A DNA stretch of 64,000 nt from assembly GCA_900469625.1 (NCBI GenBank), contig UBXV01000004.1, positions 25,755 through 89,754 on the forward strand. The letters run 5' to 3'. A program made the translations under genes and the position numbers. Below, piece after piece: positions 8,516-16,145 of the stretch (positions are counted from its first letter, which is position 1; each line of letters starts with the position of its first letter). Under the pieces are notes generated by a model that saw only the letters and a list, made by a program, of their open reading frames with translations, was not told the DNA's origin and did no database searches. Source of the stretch: Hyphomicrobiales bacterium (GTDB taxonomy: Bacteria > Pseudomonadota > Alphaproteobacteria > Rhizobiales > Rhizobiaceae).

Positions 8516-8819
8516 AGTAAATCATTGTTTTAAGTGGAATCCGGCTCTTCCTCGCGAGGTCGGGCCCGCCATCATATGGTTTGCACGCTGAATGGGACAG
8601 GGCGACAAGGAGATGACAGCGTGTGTGGGAACGGTACCAATCGCCAGGAAGTGCGGTATTCTTGCTTTGTTAGGTGACGAAATTCGGTCGAGGCGCAGAA
8701 CGTTGACGGTGGGAGAAGGTCAAACGTTGATGACTCAATGTTCTGCTCGTATTTCACATCCAAAGATGATCTGCTGAGAGCACGCCTTGAGCCACTTCCA
8801 TTCCAGGGAGGTAACTGCC
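8516..8819. other. Intergenic region, nothing recognised
   Basis: About 300 bases before the dioxygenase-like gene. Only weak short frames without ribosome sites were seen. Confidence 0.4.
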
Positions 8820-9401
8820 ATGCCGACCCGGCGCCATTTCCTTATCAGTTTCGTTGCGACGCCCATCGTTCTGCCGAAGCTCGGCCATGCTGCCGCTTTG
8901 CCTGCGGAACTGCCGCTTACGGCTTCTTGCCATGAGGACGGCGAACCGACACCGGCGCAGACAGAAGGTCCTTACTTTACGCCGAACAGTCCTGAAAAAC
9001 AGGACTTCGCGTTTGATGCACCGGGTGGTGAAAAGCTGACGCTTGCCGGCTACGTGCTAACAAGGGAATGTCAGCCTGTGGCTAAAGCGTTGATCGAGTT
9101 GTGGCATGCCGATGAGAGCGGGATCTACGACAATGTCGGATACAAACTCCGTGGCCATCAATTTTCCGATACACAGGGCAAATGGTGGTTCGAGACGATC
9201 GTACCAGGGATCTACCCTGGTCGCACTCGGCATTACCACATCAAGGTCCAGCGACCCGGCGGGAAAGTGCTGACGACGCAACTGTATTTCGCCGGTGAAC
9301 CTGGAAACCAACGTGACCGGTTGTTCGATGAATCCCTGTTGCTCGATGTATGGGCGACCAGCGACGGAAAATTCGGCCGCTACGATTTCATAATCGCATA
9401 A
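8820..9401 (+). CDS. Intradiol ring-cleavage dioxygenase-like protein, Tat-exported
   Basis: A 193-residue protein with the core fold of protocatechuate/catechol intradiol dioxygenases. The N-terminus (MPTRRHFLISFVATP) looks like a twin-arginine signal. The non-haem iron ligands of the family appear kept: Tyr in SGIYDN, Tyr in PGIYPG, and two His in RTRHYHIKV. TEGPYFTP near residue 50 is the usual start of the mature domain. Exported members have uncertain substrates, so a role in aromatic breakdown is plausible but unproven. The start at 8820 has GGGAGG nine bases upstream; a longer frame from 8787 would spoil the signal. Confidence 0.82.
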   Translation: MPTRRHFLISFVATPIVLPKLGHAAALPAELPLTASCHEDGEPTPAQTEGPYFTPNSPEKQDFAFDAPGGEKLTLAGYVLTRECQPVAKALIELWHADESGIYDNVGYKLRGHQFSDTQGKWWFETIVPGIYPGRTRHYHIKVQRPGGKVLTTQLYFAGEPGNQRDRLFDESLLLDVWATSDGKFGRYDFIIA

Positions 9402-9494
9402 TCGGCGCCTTCCGGGACGTTCCAGCAGTTTGCAATGCTGGAGCCCAACGCGCAGACAGCAACGGCGCCTTGCGGCATTTTAGAAACTAGAACT

Positions 9495-9519
9495 GGAACG
9501 ATTTCGTCGCTCGATGCTT
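9495..9519 (+). promoter_or_regulatory. Relaxed EcfG-type promoter for yciF
   Basis: GGAAC, 16 bases, GCTT: fits GGAAC-N18-TT but not the full CGTT. Predicted leader about 26 bases. Confidence 0.45.
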
Positions 9520-9551
9520 TCCCTCCTGCACTCATCCAAGGGAGAACGTTG

Positions 9552-10046
9552 ATGAAAACGCTTGCTGAAATTTTCGAGCACACGCTGAAGGATGTATACT
9601 TCGCCGAGAACGCGATCACCAAGGCGCTTCCAAAAGTCGCCAAGGCCGCAAACAGTCCCGAACTCAAGAAGGCGGCCGAGGAGCACCTGTCCGAAACGAA
9701 AGACCAGATCAAGAAGCTGGAGCAGGTCTTCAAGTCCATCGGCAAGAGCGCATCCGGCGAGAAATGTGATGCCATCGAGGGCCTCATCAAGGAGGCCGAC
9801 GGCTTGATGAAAGAGGCGGAAGGCACGGCGCTGGACGCCGGCCTTCTGGCGGCTTGCCAGGCTGTCGAGCACTATGAAATTGCCCGCTATGGCTCGCTTC
9901 GTGAATGGGCCAAGGATCTCGGTCACGACGAAGCACACAAGCTTCTGAGCGAAATCCTCGATCAGGAGAAGGCGACGAATAATAAGTTGACCAATCTTGC
10001 CGTGACCTCAATCAACAAGGTCTCCGGGCGTTCAAAAGCGGCGTGA
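9552..10046 (+). CDS. yciF: YciF-like ferritin-fold stress protein (DUF892)
   Basis: A 164-residue, four-helix protein of the YciE/YciF family. It starts MKTLAEIFEHTLKDVYFAEN, and the Glu/His pattern of the family (YFAENAI, AEEHLSETKDQ, AVEHYEIARYG, DQEKATNNKL) is kept. Members are ferritin-like, stress-induced cytoplasmic proteins of unclear function. The start at 9552 follows GGGAGAACGTTG; the longer frame from 9435 is not coding-like. A relaxed stress promoter lies upstream and a terminator downstream, so the gene is probably monocistronic. Confidence 0.9.
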   Translation: MKTLAEIFEHTLKDVYFAENAITKALPKVAKAANSPELKKAAEEHLSETKDQIKKLEQVFKSIGKSASGEKCDAIEGLIKEADGLMKEAEGTALDAGLLAACQAVEHYEIARYGSLREWAKDLGHDEAHKLLSEILDQEKATNNKLTNLAVTSINKVSGRSKAA

Positions 10047-10054
10047 GCAAAAAT

Positions 10055-10080
10055 GGGGCGGCATTGTCCGCCCTTTCTTC
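10055..10080 (+). terminator. Rho-independent terminator after yciF
   Basis: Stem GGGCGG/CCGCCC with a six-base loop, followed by TTTCTTCT, located ten bases after the stop. Confidence 0.6.
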
Positions 10081-10159
10081 TCGCGGGCACTTCCAGCGAT
10101 GGAAAGCGTGGTCACAGCGTGGCGATGGCCCATGCCTGGCAGCAGCAAGGGAAGCGAGC

Positions 10160-10348
10160 TCACGATTTCTGCTTGTCTCCCGCGCTTCTGCCGTCAGAGC
10201 TCTTCGACCGCTCTTCGACACGTTTGGCACCCTTGGCCAATGGACTGCCTTTCTGGCGCTCGATCCGGCTTTCCTCCTTTTTTGTGCTTTCGATCAGTGC
10301 TTTGGCCGAGGCATCACCCTCTGCCGTTGGTTCCTGTCGCTTGGGCAT
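10160..10348 (-). CDS. Small basic hypothetical protein
   Basis: A 62-residue, highly charged, Lys/Arg/Ser-rich protein (MPKRQEPTAEGDASAKALIE at the start) without membrane segments. It resembles small disordered stress proteins of rhizobia but is not assigned to a family. The ATG at 10348 has AAGGAG eight bases upstream; the frame reaching 10468 has no such site. Confidence 0.5.
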   Translation of the reverse strand: MPKRQEPTAEGDASAKALIESTKKEESRIERQKGSPLAKGAKRVEERSKSSDGRSAGDKQKS

Positions 10349-10535
10349 GGCATTCTCCTTGCTGTTCATTCGTTGCTCGAACCAGCTGAATTGCCTAGGC
10401 GCGATCTGAAAGCCAAAGCGCTCAGGCTCTTTTAACAGGAAGCTCCTGAACTGTCCGGTGATGGGCATTTGCTTTCGTGCGAACAGGCGCAGTAACGGAA
10501 AACCACCTTTGTGCGCTGCCGGTCGAGGTCAGACG

Positions 10536-11522
10536 CTATTCTACAAAATCAACACGCACCCCGGGTTTGACCATACCTGCCAGCTCCTCTACGTCCCAGT
10601 TTGCCAGGCGCACACAGCCATGTGAGCCCACCTTGTCGATAAGTGATGGCTCAGGCGTGCCGTGGATGCCATAGGTTGGCTTTGACAGATCGATCCATAC
10701 CGTTCCAACGGGCCCGTTCGGACCACTCGGGATTTGAAGAACGCCGCTGTTCTCACCCTGTTTGAAGTTCACCTTTGGATTGTAGGTGTAAGTCGGCATT
10801 TTGACGACGCCGTTGACCGTGTGGCTCCCCGATGGAGCAGGCGTATCGGAGCTGCCGACTGTAGCAGGGAAAACGGCTAAAAGCGCATCGCCGTCACCAT
10901 ATGCGAAGATCTGACCCGCCCTAGCATTTACTTCAATGCGACGAACCTCCCCCGCCACGGCGGGGCCCGGCATAACCACTGAAATCGTTTCGCCAACGGT
11001 AAAGCTCGCCCGTGGATTGAGCGCTTTCAAAAGGTCAATATCCATGTGGAAATGCTCGGACAACCGCTCGGCAACGCTGGTGTAGCCGAGATGGCTCATC
11101 TTTGCCTTTTCGCCATAGTCGTCGGGCACGGCTTTCACCAGGTTTTCCGTATCCTGATTGGAGATCTTGTAGCTCTGGGCAACAGGCGCATTCGACTTTA
11201 AGCGAGCCGTAACGTCAGGGTCGAGCTTGCCATCGACAGGAAGTCCGTGCATCGCCTCGAAGCCTGCCACCGCCTTGCTGAGGTTCTCTCCAACATAGCC
11301 GTCGATCACACCTGGAGAGGCCCCGGCCCGGTCAAGCAAGACCTGAAGGTTAACGACTGCGGGATCCGGCGTTTTTTCCCCATCCACTGGGGAAGAAGTT
11401 TTACCGGAACTGAAGCTGGGCAGGGTCGAATTGATTGTTTCAGGCAAAAGTTCGGCGCCGCTGACAGGTTCCTCAAGCAGCGCTGAGGCGAGGAAAGTGG
11501 CAAGAATGATGAAGCTCTTCAT
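10536..11522 (-). CDS. L,D-transpeptidase (YkuD) with peptidoglycan-binding and LysM-like domains
   Basis: About 328 residues. A signal peptide (MKSFIILATFLASALLEEPV) is followed by a PG-binding-1 domain (VLLDRAGASPGVIDGYVGEN) at about residues 60-115, a LysM-like stretch at about 150-195, and a C-terminal YkuD catalytic domain with HGTPEP and the nucleophile motif SHGCVRL. It forms 3-3 cross-links in peptidoglycan or attaches proteins to it, in the periplasm. A start two codons upstream (11528) is possible. An exact EcfG-type promoter ends only four bases before 11528, so the transcript may be nearly leaderless. Confidence 0.9.
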   Translation of the reverse strand: MKSFIILATFLASALLEEPVSGAELLPETINSTLPSFSSGKTSSPVDGEKTPDPAVVNLQVLLDRAGASPGVIDGYVGENLSKAVAGFEAMHGLPVDGKLDPDVTARLKSNAPVAQSYKISNQDTENLVKAVPDDYGEKAKMSHLGYTSVAERLSEHFHMDIDLLKALNPRASFTVGETISVVMPGPAVAGEVRRIEVNARAGQIFAYGDGDALLAVFPATVGSSDTPAPSGSHTVNGVVKMPTYTYNPKVNFKQGENSGVLQIPSGPNGPVGTVWIDLSKPTYGIHGTPEPSLIDKVGSHGCVRLANWDVEELAGMVKPGVRVDFVE

Positions 11523-11531
11523 GAGCATCCA

Positions 11532-11556
11532 AACGAATGTCGCGTGCTGTTGTTCC
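11532..11556 (-). promoter_or_regulatory. EcfG-type promoter for the L,D-transpeptidase
   Basis: On the minus strand GGAAC, 16 bases, CGTT, an exact match. The short distance to the start codon (transcription start about 11525) is unusual. Confidence 0.6.
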
Positions 11557-11632
11557 GCCTCGGGAGCTGAAGCAGGCGTCCTAAATGCTCGCCTTCAATC
11601 GCTGCGTGCTCTGCGATGGAGTCCTAGTGAAA

Positions 11633-11660
11633 AAGATGGCCCCCTTTCGGAGGCCATCTT
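11633..11660 (-). terminator. Rho-independent terminator of the SDR gene
   Basis: Nine-base-pair stem (11633-11641 with 11652-11660); on the minus strand it is followed by TTTTTC. It lies 140 bases past the SDR stop. Confidence 0.6.
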
Positions 11661-11799
11661 GCACACGATCCGGAGGGATTAGGTCTAGATCGCTTGCGCG
11701 TGCTTGCGTACAATTTCCAGCGCGCAGGAATGTTCCATCGCAGTATCGAAATGCGCGTGCAATGGTCGATGGAAAATTCGATTTTACTCTCTGCACCGT

Positions 11800-12756
11800 C
11801 TAGTAACCGCCGATGATCGGCAAGATCTCGCCGGTGATGTAACTTGAGCAATGAGGAGAGGCGAGAAAGACGTAGGCCGGCGCAATTTCCTCGGGCTGAG
11901 CCGGTCGTCTCATCGGCACGTTAGCCCCGAACTTCGAAACATCCTCCGCTTCCTTATCGCTGGGGTTAAGGGGGCTCCATACCGGACCAGGCGCAACCGC
12001 GTTCACCCTAATGCCCTTGGAAACGAGCTGTGACGCCAACGCGCGCGTAAAGGCGTGAATGCCGCCCTTTGTCATGGAGTAATCGAGCAATGTCTTTTGA
12101 CCATCAATGCCGGTGATGGAACCGGTGTTGATGATTGCCGAGCCGGGTCGAAGATGAGGGACTGCGGCCTTTGTCATATGGAAGTAACCGTAGAGATTGG
12201 TCTTTAGCGTCTCGTCGAAATGGTCGTCACTTAGGTCTTCGATGTCATACGAATGCACTTGAAAGGCAGCGTTGTTGACCAGAACGTCTAGCTTGCCGAA
12301 TTCCGCGACCGCCTTGGCAACAGCCTTCGCGCAGAATTTTGAATCCTTGACGTCACCCTTGAGAACGAGGCAACGGCGGCCCTCGCGCACAACGGCCTCC
12401 GCCGTCTGCTTAGCGTCATCATCTTCATCGAGATGAAGAATGACCACGTCGGCGCCTTCTCGCGCAAACAGCACGGCGACCGATCGCCCGATCCCTGAAT
12501 CCCCTCCGGTGACGAGTGCCACCTTATCGAGAAGCTTTTCTGACCCCAGGTAAAAAGGGGCATCGTAAAGCGCAGGGGGGGATAGCTTGCTTTCGTCGCC
12601 AGGCTTCTTTTGATGCTGTTTTGGAAAGGGAGGCGCGGGGTAGGTTCGTCCACCTGCCTGCATCGCGGCAATCGTCGCAGGCTTTCCCTTTTCGTCGTCT
12701 TTGGCGACTTTCTTCTGGATCGCACGTTGCTTTGCGGGTGTAGCAGATCTTGCCAT
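11800..12756 (-). CDS. Short-chain dehydrogenase/reductase, YghA/general-stress type
   Basis: A 318-residue SDR with an N-terminal extension of about 70 residues, typical of the YghA/YdaD group. The cofactor motif is TGGDSGIGR, followed by NNAAFQ and the catalytic YSMTKGG. Asp in LHLDEDDD after the second strand suggests NAD preference. It should oxidise or reduce an alcohol, aldehyde or ketone in the cytoplasm; the substrate is unknown. The basic, Lys-rich start (MARSATPAKQRAIQKKVAKD) is common in this group. A terminator lies downstream. No stress promoter was found directly upstream. Confidence 0.9.
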   Translation of the reverse strand: MARSATPAKQRAIQKKVAKDDEKGKPATIAAMQAGGRTYPAPPFPKQHQKKPGDESKLSPPALYDAPFYLGSEKLLDKVALVTGGDSGIGRSVAVLFAREGADVVILHLDEDDDAKQTAEAVVREGRRCLVLKGDVKDSKFCAKAVAKAVAEFGKLDVLVNNAAFQVHSYDIEDLSDDHFDETLKTNLYGYFHMTKAAVPHLRPGSAIINTGSITGIDGQKTLLDYSMTKGGIHAFTRALASQLVSKGIRVNAVAPGPVWSPLNPSDKEAEDVSKFGANVPMRRPAQPEEIAPAYVFLASPHCSSYITGEILPIIGGY

Positions 12757-12839
12757 TGTGACGTTCCTTTCAAGCTTTGCCCTTGAACTACAACGCTGGA
12801 TCCGCGACTTTGTGCCGAGTGATCTGGGTCTTGGAGCGA

Positions 12840-13065
12840 TCAGCGCATGAGGCCGGCCGCGCGCAACGCGTCCTCGATCGTTCGACGAATGCCGTTAGAT
12901 GGATCTTGGCGGAGCTTGTTGTGGCGGGAGGTGGATCTTGGCCTGCAACGCGCCCGGGTTCGATCCAAAAGCCTCAAACGGAGCCAGATGGCCCTCGTCG
13001 TCTATACCAGATTGCATTGAGCGAAAGTGTTTGAGGCGTGCCAGGGTGTCGGATAGGGAGCGCAT
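12840..13065 (-). pseudogene. Internally deleted PHB-depolymerase-family esterase
   Basis: The start (GGAGG, seven bases, ATG at 13065) opens a frame with the typical N-terminus of the extracellular PHB-depolymerase family (MRSLSDTLARLKHF, then FEAFGSNPGALQAKIHLPP). It stops at 12895 right after the point where the catalytic domain should begin. The bases immediately following, one frame off, read IRRTIEDALRAAGLMR and a stop, the usual C-terminus of the same family. The central part, roughly 250-300 residues with the catalytic triad, is missing. This is a remnant produced by an internal deletion. Confidence 0.65.
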
Positions 13066-13121
13066 GGTGGTACCTCCAAGGCCGTAACGGCCAGGATGGC
13101 TGTCATAGCGGCCGTGCGCAG

Positions 13122-13161
13122 ACAAAATAATGCTGCACTGCACAAGACAATGCTGCATTGC
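13122..13161. repeat. Two tandem 20-base units with TGCTGCA(C/T)TGCA core
   Basis: Units at 13122-13141 and 13142-13161 differ at four positions and share the core AATGCTGCA(C/T)TGC. They lie 57-96 bases upstream of the PHB-esterase remnant. The TGC-rich core resembles binding sites of the polyhydroxyalkanoate regulator PhaR, which would fit the gene, but this is inference. Confidence 0.45.
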
Positions 13162-13280
13162 ACAGTTTCGATGTTTATTGCTTTGTTGAACCCCTCGGAC
13201 ATTCAGGTTGCTGGGGTTAGATGCCGAGAGATGCTGCGATCAGGGACTTGCCGTCTCGGGATGTGAGCTTCCGAGCATTG

Positions 13281-13517
13281 TCATTCAAGCCATCGGTTCT
13301 GAAACGTCAACGTCGATACCGAGACAGGTTCACCAATGTCGGTCCGTACAGAAACTGAAATTTTGGTCCCAATCCCGTCAGGCAATTCGTCGCGTGCGAT
13401 GTCGACAAGTATGCGCGTGACTTCCTGCATGACCGCTTCGCGGGAGGCAAGCTCCATCCCCTGTTCGTCGAGCGTTTGCCCGTCTCCGTTTTGCAGATCA
13501 AAAAAATAGCGCGTCAT
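13281..13517 (-). CDS. DUF6894-type small protein
   Basis: A 78-residue protein starting MTRYFFDLQNGDGQTLDEQG, the hallmark opening of the DUF6894 family, widespread in rhizobia and of unknown function. It has no membrane segment or cysteine. The ATG at 13517 has GGAGG eight bases upstream; the frame continues to 13655 without a better start. A relaxed stress promoter (13541-13565) is present just upstream. Confidence 0.75.
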   Translation of the reverse strand: MTRYFFDLQNGDGQTLDEQGMELASREAVMQEVTRILVDIARDELPDGIGTKISVSVRTDIGEPVSVSTLTFQNRWLE

Positions 13518-13540
13518 AGATTCAACCTCCGCTCGAGAGA

Positions 13541-13565
13541 AAGTCCGATTGGCGGGTAATGTTCC
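13541..13565 (-). promoter_or_regulatory. Relaxed EcfG-type promoter for the DUF6894 gene
   Basis: On the minus strand GGAAC, 16 bases, ACTT: fits GGAAC-N18-TT only. Predicted leader about 17 bases. Confidence 0.35.
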
Positions 13566-13651
13566 TTCCCTTGTTGAGCGAGCTGGGTGCGAAGGGGTCA
13601 GTTTGGAGTTTGGCGTGCAACGACTCCGTTGAGAGCGTAGGTCGCGCGCTG

Positions 13652-13993
13652 TCATGGACCTGAGCGGTCAGGTCGTGTGACGAGTTCAGATACGGTCTGG
13701 TTCGATGGTCCTCTTTGTTTTCTCCTCTCCAGACTGCGCGCCTGTGAACGGGCGGCGCGCAACTCCTCTAAGTTGGGCAGCCACCATCCCCGGCCAATTT
13801 CGGCCTTGTTCGGGCGATGATGCGCCGGCCAGGTCGCCACCAGTTCTGACAATGATGCCGGTCGCCATCGAGCCCAGACAAAGTCGCGCGTGTCCGCCGT
13901 GACATGAGGATAGGAGCGTCTGATATCGTCTGGTTCGGCGAACTCTCCCGTTACGTCGGTTACCAACACCACGCCGTAAAGAGGCGTCATCAC
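13652..13993 (-). CDS. Hypothetical protein coupled to HARP-like gene
   Basis: A 113-residue protein (starts MMTPLYGVVLVTDVTGEFAE) rich in Trp and Arg, of unrecognised family. Its start overlaps the stop of the upstream gene by four bases, so both are translated from one message. WARWRPAS and GRGWWLPNLEELRAAR are its most distinctive segments. The basic tail suggests nucleic-acid contact, which is only inferred. Confidence 0.55.
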   Translation of the reverse strand: MMTPLYGVVLVTDVTGEFAEPDDIRRSYPHVTADTRDFVWARWRPASLSELVATWPAHHRPNKAEIGRGWWLPNLEELRAARSQARSLERRKQRGPSNQTVSELVTRPDRSGP

Positions 13994-14583
13994 TGCTCTG
14001 CCGATTGGCGGCTGCCCGTCCGCCGGAACCGGATATCGACGGCGACGGCGCTCGTTGTTACGTCGTTTGGCGCTCTCATACTTCGGTGTGAGCCTTCTTC
14101 CTCCTGCCGGCGCTTACGTTCGTCCGGTTCGTTTCGCCGCGCGGCCGCCTCTATCGCGGGCCATTCGCGGCGCAAGGCTTCATAGGATCGAAACGGCACT
14201 CGCCATACGCGTAACTCGTCGTCCCACCGGGCCCAGGGTATCGATCTGAGATGCTCAACAGCCGTCCTGGAATAGGGAGTGCGCACGCGGATATCCTCCG
14301 CGAACTCCAGATATCGACTGGAGATCGGTTCAAAAATGTATGCATCGCGCCCTTTGGAATCCGCATGCAACTCAAGGCTTTCATTTTCTCGAGCTAGCCA
14401 TTTTGCGATCCGCTTACCTGCCGTCTTGCCCGGTACAAACCACGCCCGCCGCTCCTCATTCCAACGGGCACGCGGGAACGCGCTGCGAAAGCGCTCGACG
14501 GTCATCCGGTCATAGGCAAATTCCGTTGTAGCGCCGATCCGCGTTTCGTTGGCAGACTTGTCTCCAAGGAATTGCATTGCCAT
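13990..14583 (-). CDS. Protein with two HARP-like repeats
   Basis: About 197 residues. Two copies of a similar unit are readable: TVERFRSAFPRARWNEERRA followed by WFVP, and AVEHLRSIPWARWDDELRVW followed by RVP. Each has the F/L-R...ARW-(N/D)-(E/D)...W-x-VP pattern reminiscent of the HARP domain of SMARCAL1-like annealing helicases, here without any helicase domain. A role in binding forked or single-stranded DNA is a guess. Starts at GTG 14607, ATG 14583 or ATG 14577 are all possible. An EcfG-like promoter lies just upstream and is divergent from another. Confidence 0.6.
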   Translation of the reverse strand: MAMQFLGDKSANETRIGATTEFAYDRMTVERFRSAFPRARWNEERRAWFVPGKTAGKRIAKWLARENESLELHADSKGRDAYIFEPISSRYLEFAEDIRVRTPYSRTAVEHLRSIPWARWDDELRVWRVPFRSYEALRREWPAIEAAARRNEPDERKRRQEEEGSHRSMRAPNDVTTSAVAVDIRFRRTGSRQSAEQ

Positions 14584-14610
14584 CACCGCATATACTGAGC
14601 CTCTCACTCA

Positions 14611-14635
14611 AACGCCTGGGAAAGCCACAGGTTCA
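14611..14635 (-). promoter_or_regulatory. EcfG-like promoter for the HARP-like operon
   Basis: On the minus strand TGAAC, 16 bases, CGTT (one mismatch). Transcription would begin near 14604, which favours a start codon at 14583 or 14577. Confidence 0.5.
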
Positions 14636-14644
14636 TTCCTCAAT

Positions 14645-14669
14645 GGAACAACGAGACATCTCTCCCGTT
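14645..14669 (+). promoter_or_regulatory. EcfG-type promoter for gene 14707
   Basis: GGAAC, 16 bases, CGTT, an exact match; leader about 31 bases. It faces away from the promoter at 14611-14635. Confidence 0.72.
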
Positions 14670-14706
14670 GGAAGTCATTGCGACCACTCCAAAGGAGACC
14701 GTCACC

Positions 14707-15006
14707 ATGGATACCGAACGCCCCGGCGGCATGGAATTCGCCGTAGAAGACGACCGACTGGTAACAATTCCGGCCGAGCACGTCGCAAAAGTCCGACAGG
14801 TGCAACTAGAGGCGCTTCGGACCGAGCTAGGCCACCTGAGGGCGGAATTGGCTGGCATCGTTGCCGGCACGTCTCGACTGGCCCTGACCGAAGCTGTCGT
14901 TGTTCTTGAAACGACGGAAAACAGCATCAGAAGACATTTTCTGCCCGTGCTGATCGCGGCCGGCGCGATCGGTTATCTATGGGGCATTTCCCGTCAAGCT
15001 CGCTAG
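14707..15006 (+). CDS. Hypothetical protein with coiled coil and C-terminal membrane anchor
   Basis: A 99-residue protein. Residues about 25-75 form a heptad-like helix (KVRQVQLEALRTELGHLRAE), and residues 80-96 are a single membrane segment (FLPVLIAAGAIGYLWGI) followed by a basic end. This suggests a tail-anchored inner-membrane protein. The ATG at 14707 follows AAGGAGACCGTCACC and fits the upstream stress promoter; the frame from 14668 begins before the ribosome site. The function is unknown. Confidence 0.68.
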   Translation: MDTERPGGMEFAVEDDRLVTIPAEHVAKVRQVQLEALRTELGHLRAELAGIVAGTSRLALTEAVVVLETTENSIRRHFLPVLIAAGAIGYLWGISRQAR

Positions 15007-15024
15007 GCGAGAGCTCTCCGTGGC

Positions 15025-15222
15025 TTGGCTCGTCGTCGAATGCTCTGTCGAACAGGACTTGTCTCAGCCCGTCAAATTCTTAAGGACCGAACCGCCGGCG
15101 TCGCAAAGGATGCGGACGAAGGACTGATCGAGCTTGCAAAACCGGCCGACGTCGGTGAGCTGATCAGGAAGCTCGGCAAGCTTCGTGTCTGGGCGCGGGA
15201 AGAGAAAGCACGAGCAGGCTGA
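15025..15222 (+). CDS. Possible small hypothetical protein
   Basis: A 65-residue frame (TTG at 15025, or ATG at 15040 giving 60 residues) with a plausible helical, charged composition (VAKDADEGLIELAKPADVGE). It follows the membrane-anchored gene by 18 bases and might be cotranscribed. No convincing ribosome site was seen, so it may not be expressed. Confidence 0.35.
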   Translation: MARRRMLCRTGLVSARQILKDRTAGVAKDADEGLIELAKPADVGELIRKLGKLRVWAREEKARAG

Positions 15223-15312
15223 CAATCGGCCAACCAGTTCCCATTTATCCACGTGGCTTGTGCTGGTGGTCGCAATGTTGCATGAGCGATTTCAACCAGC
15301 CCAGTCCGAGGG

Positions 15313-15936
15313 GTGCGTTTCGAGGAAGAAGGACCCGTAGTGATGACGCCATCATTCTTCGACCGCGATGCTGTTGCCGTCGCCGAAGCATTGATCGGCG
15401 CCACTCTTGAGTTGGACGGGATCGGCGGCGTCATTGTCGAGACCGAAGCGTATCGGCGCGACGAGCCGGCCTCGCACAGCTACAAGGGCCAAACCCTTCG
15501 AAACAGCGCGATGTTCGGACCGGCAGGTCACGTCTATGTCTACAGGTCCTATGGTCTGCACTGGTGTCTCAATTTTGTTTGTGAAGCGGGCAGTGCGGTG
15601 CTGATCCGGGCGATGGAGCCACGGACCGGTATCGAAGCCATGCGCTTGAGGCGCGGAACGAGTGTCGACAGGCTCTTGTGTGCTGGACCCGGCCGTCTTT
15701 GCCAGGCGCTTGCAGTCACCAAGGAGCATGATGCTCGGTCGCTTTTCTCAGCGCCCTTTCGCGTCACGGCCGCCCACGAGGTGGTGGAAGTCTGCCAGGG
15801 GCGGCGCATAGGCATCAGCAAGGCGATCGATCTTCCGTGGCGTTTCGGCGCACTCGGATCAAGCTATCTCAGCCGCGGATTTCCAGAGCTTATCGCTCGG
15901 AGCGCTCTGATAGACCGCGGAACATTCCCGTCCTGA
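15313..15936 (+). CDS. 3-methyladenine DNA glycosylase, AAG/MPG family
   Basis: A 207-residue member of the alkyladenine glycosylase family, which removes 3-methyladenine, hypoxanthine and other damaged purines to start base excision repair. Landmarks are [20 protein letters not shown] (catalytic Glu), [19 protein letters not shown] (base-flipping Tyr region) and GPGRLCQAL. Length and motif order are normal. ATG 15343 is an alternative start. It fits the repair theme of the window, with xthA and LigD further along. Confidence 0.93.
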   Translation: MRFEEEGPVVMTPSFFDRDAVAVAEALIGATLELDGIGGVIVETEAYRRDEPASHSYKGQTLRNSAMFGPAGHVYVYRSYGLHWCLNFVCEAGSAVLIRAMEPRTGIEAMRLRRGTSVDRLLCAGPGRLCQALAVTKEHDARSLFSAPFRVTAAHEVVEVCQGRRIGISKAIDLPWRFGALGSSYLSRGFPELIARSALIDRGTFPS

Positions 15937-16145
15937 GATCATTCCCCTTGAGGTCGCAGGCTGTGCCAAGCGGACACGATGGGGATGGAGAACATCAGGA
16001 TTTTTCCGTTTTCTCCTTTTGGCCAACGAAGTGGCAGTCGAGCTCCTTACCCATCCGGCCTGCGACCGTCTGGTGCGAATGTCAAATTTTGCAGCGCTCG
16101 ACGGCTGATGATAAAGCGCACCATCCGCTCAACGGAATAAGCTCC

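Noticed and set aside
15837..16145. N-terminal extension of the DUF763 frame
   Set aside because: It overlaps the glycosylase gene and does not match the family's N-terminus; ATG 16146 does.
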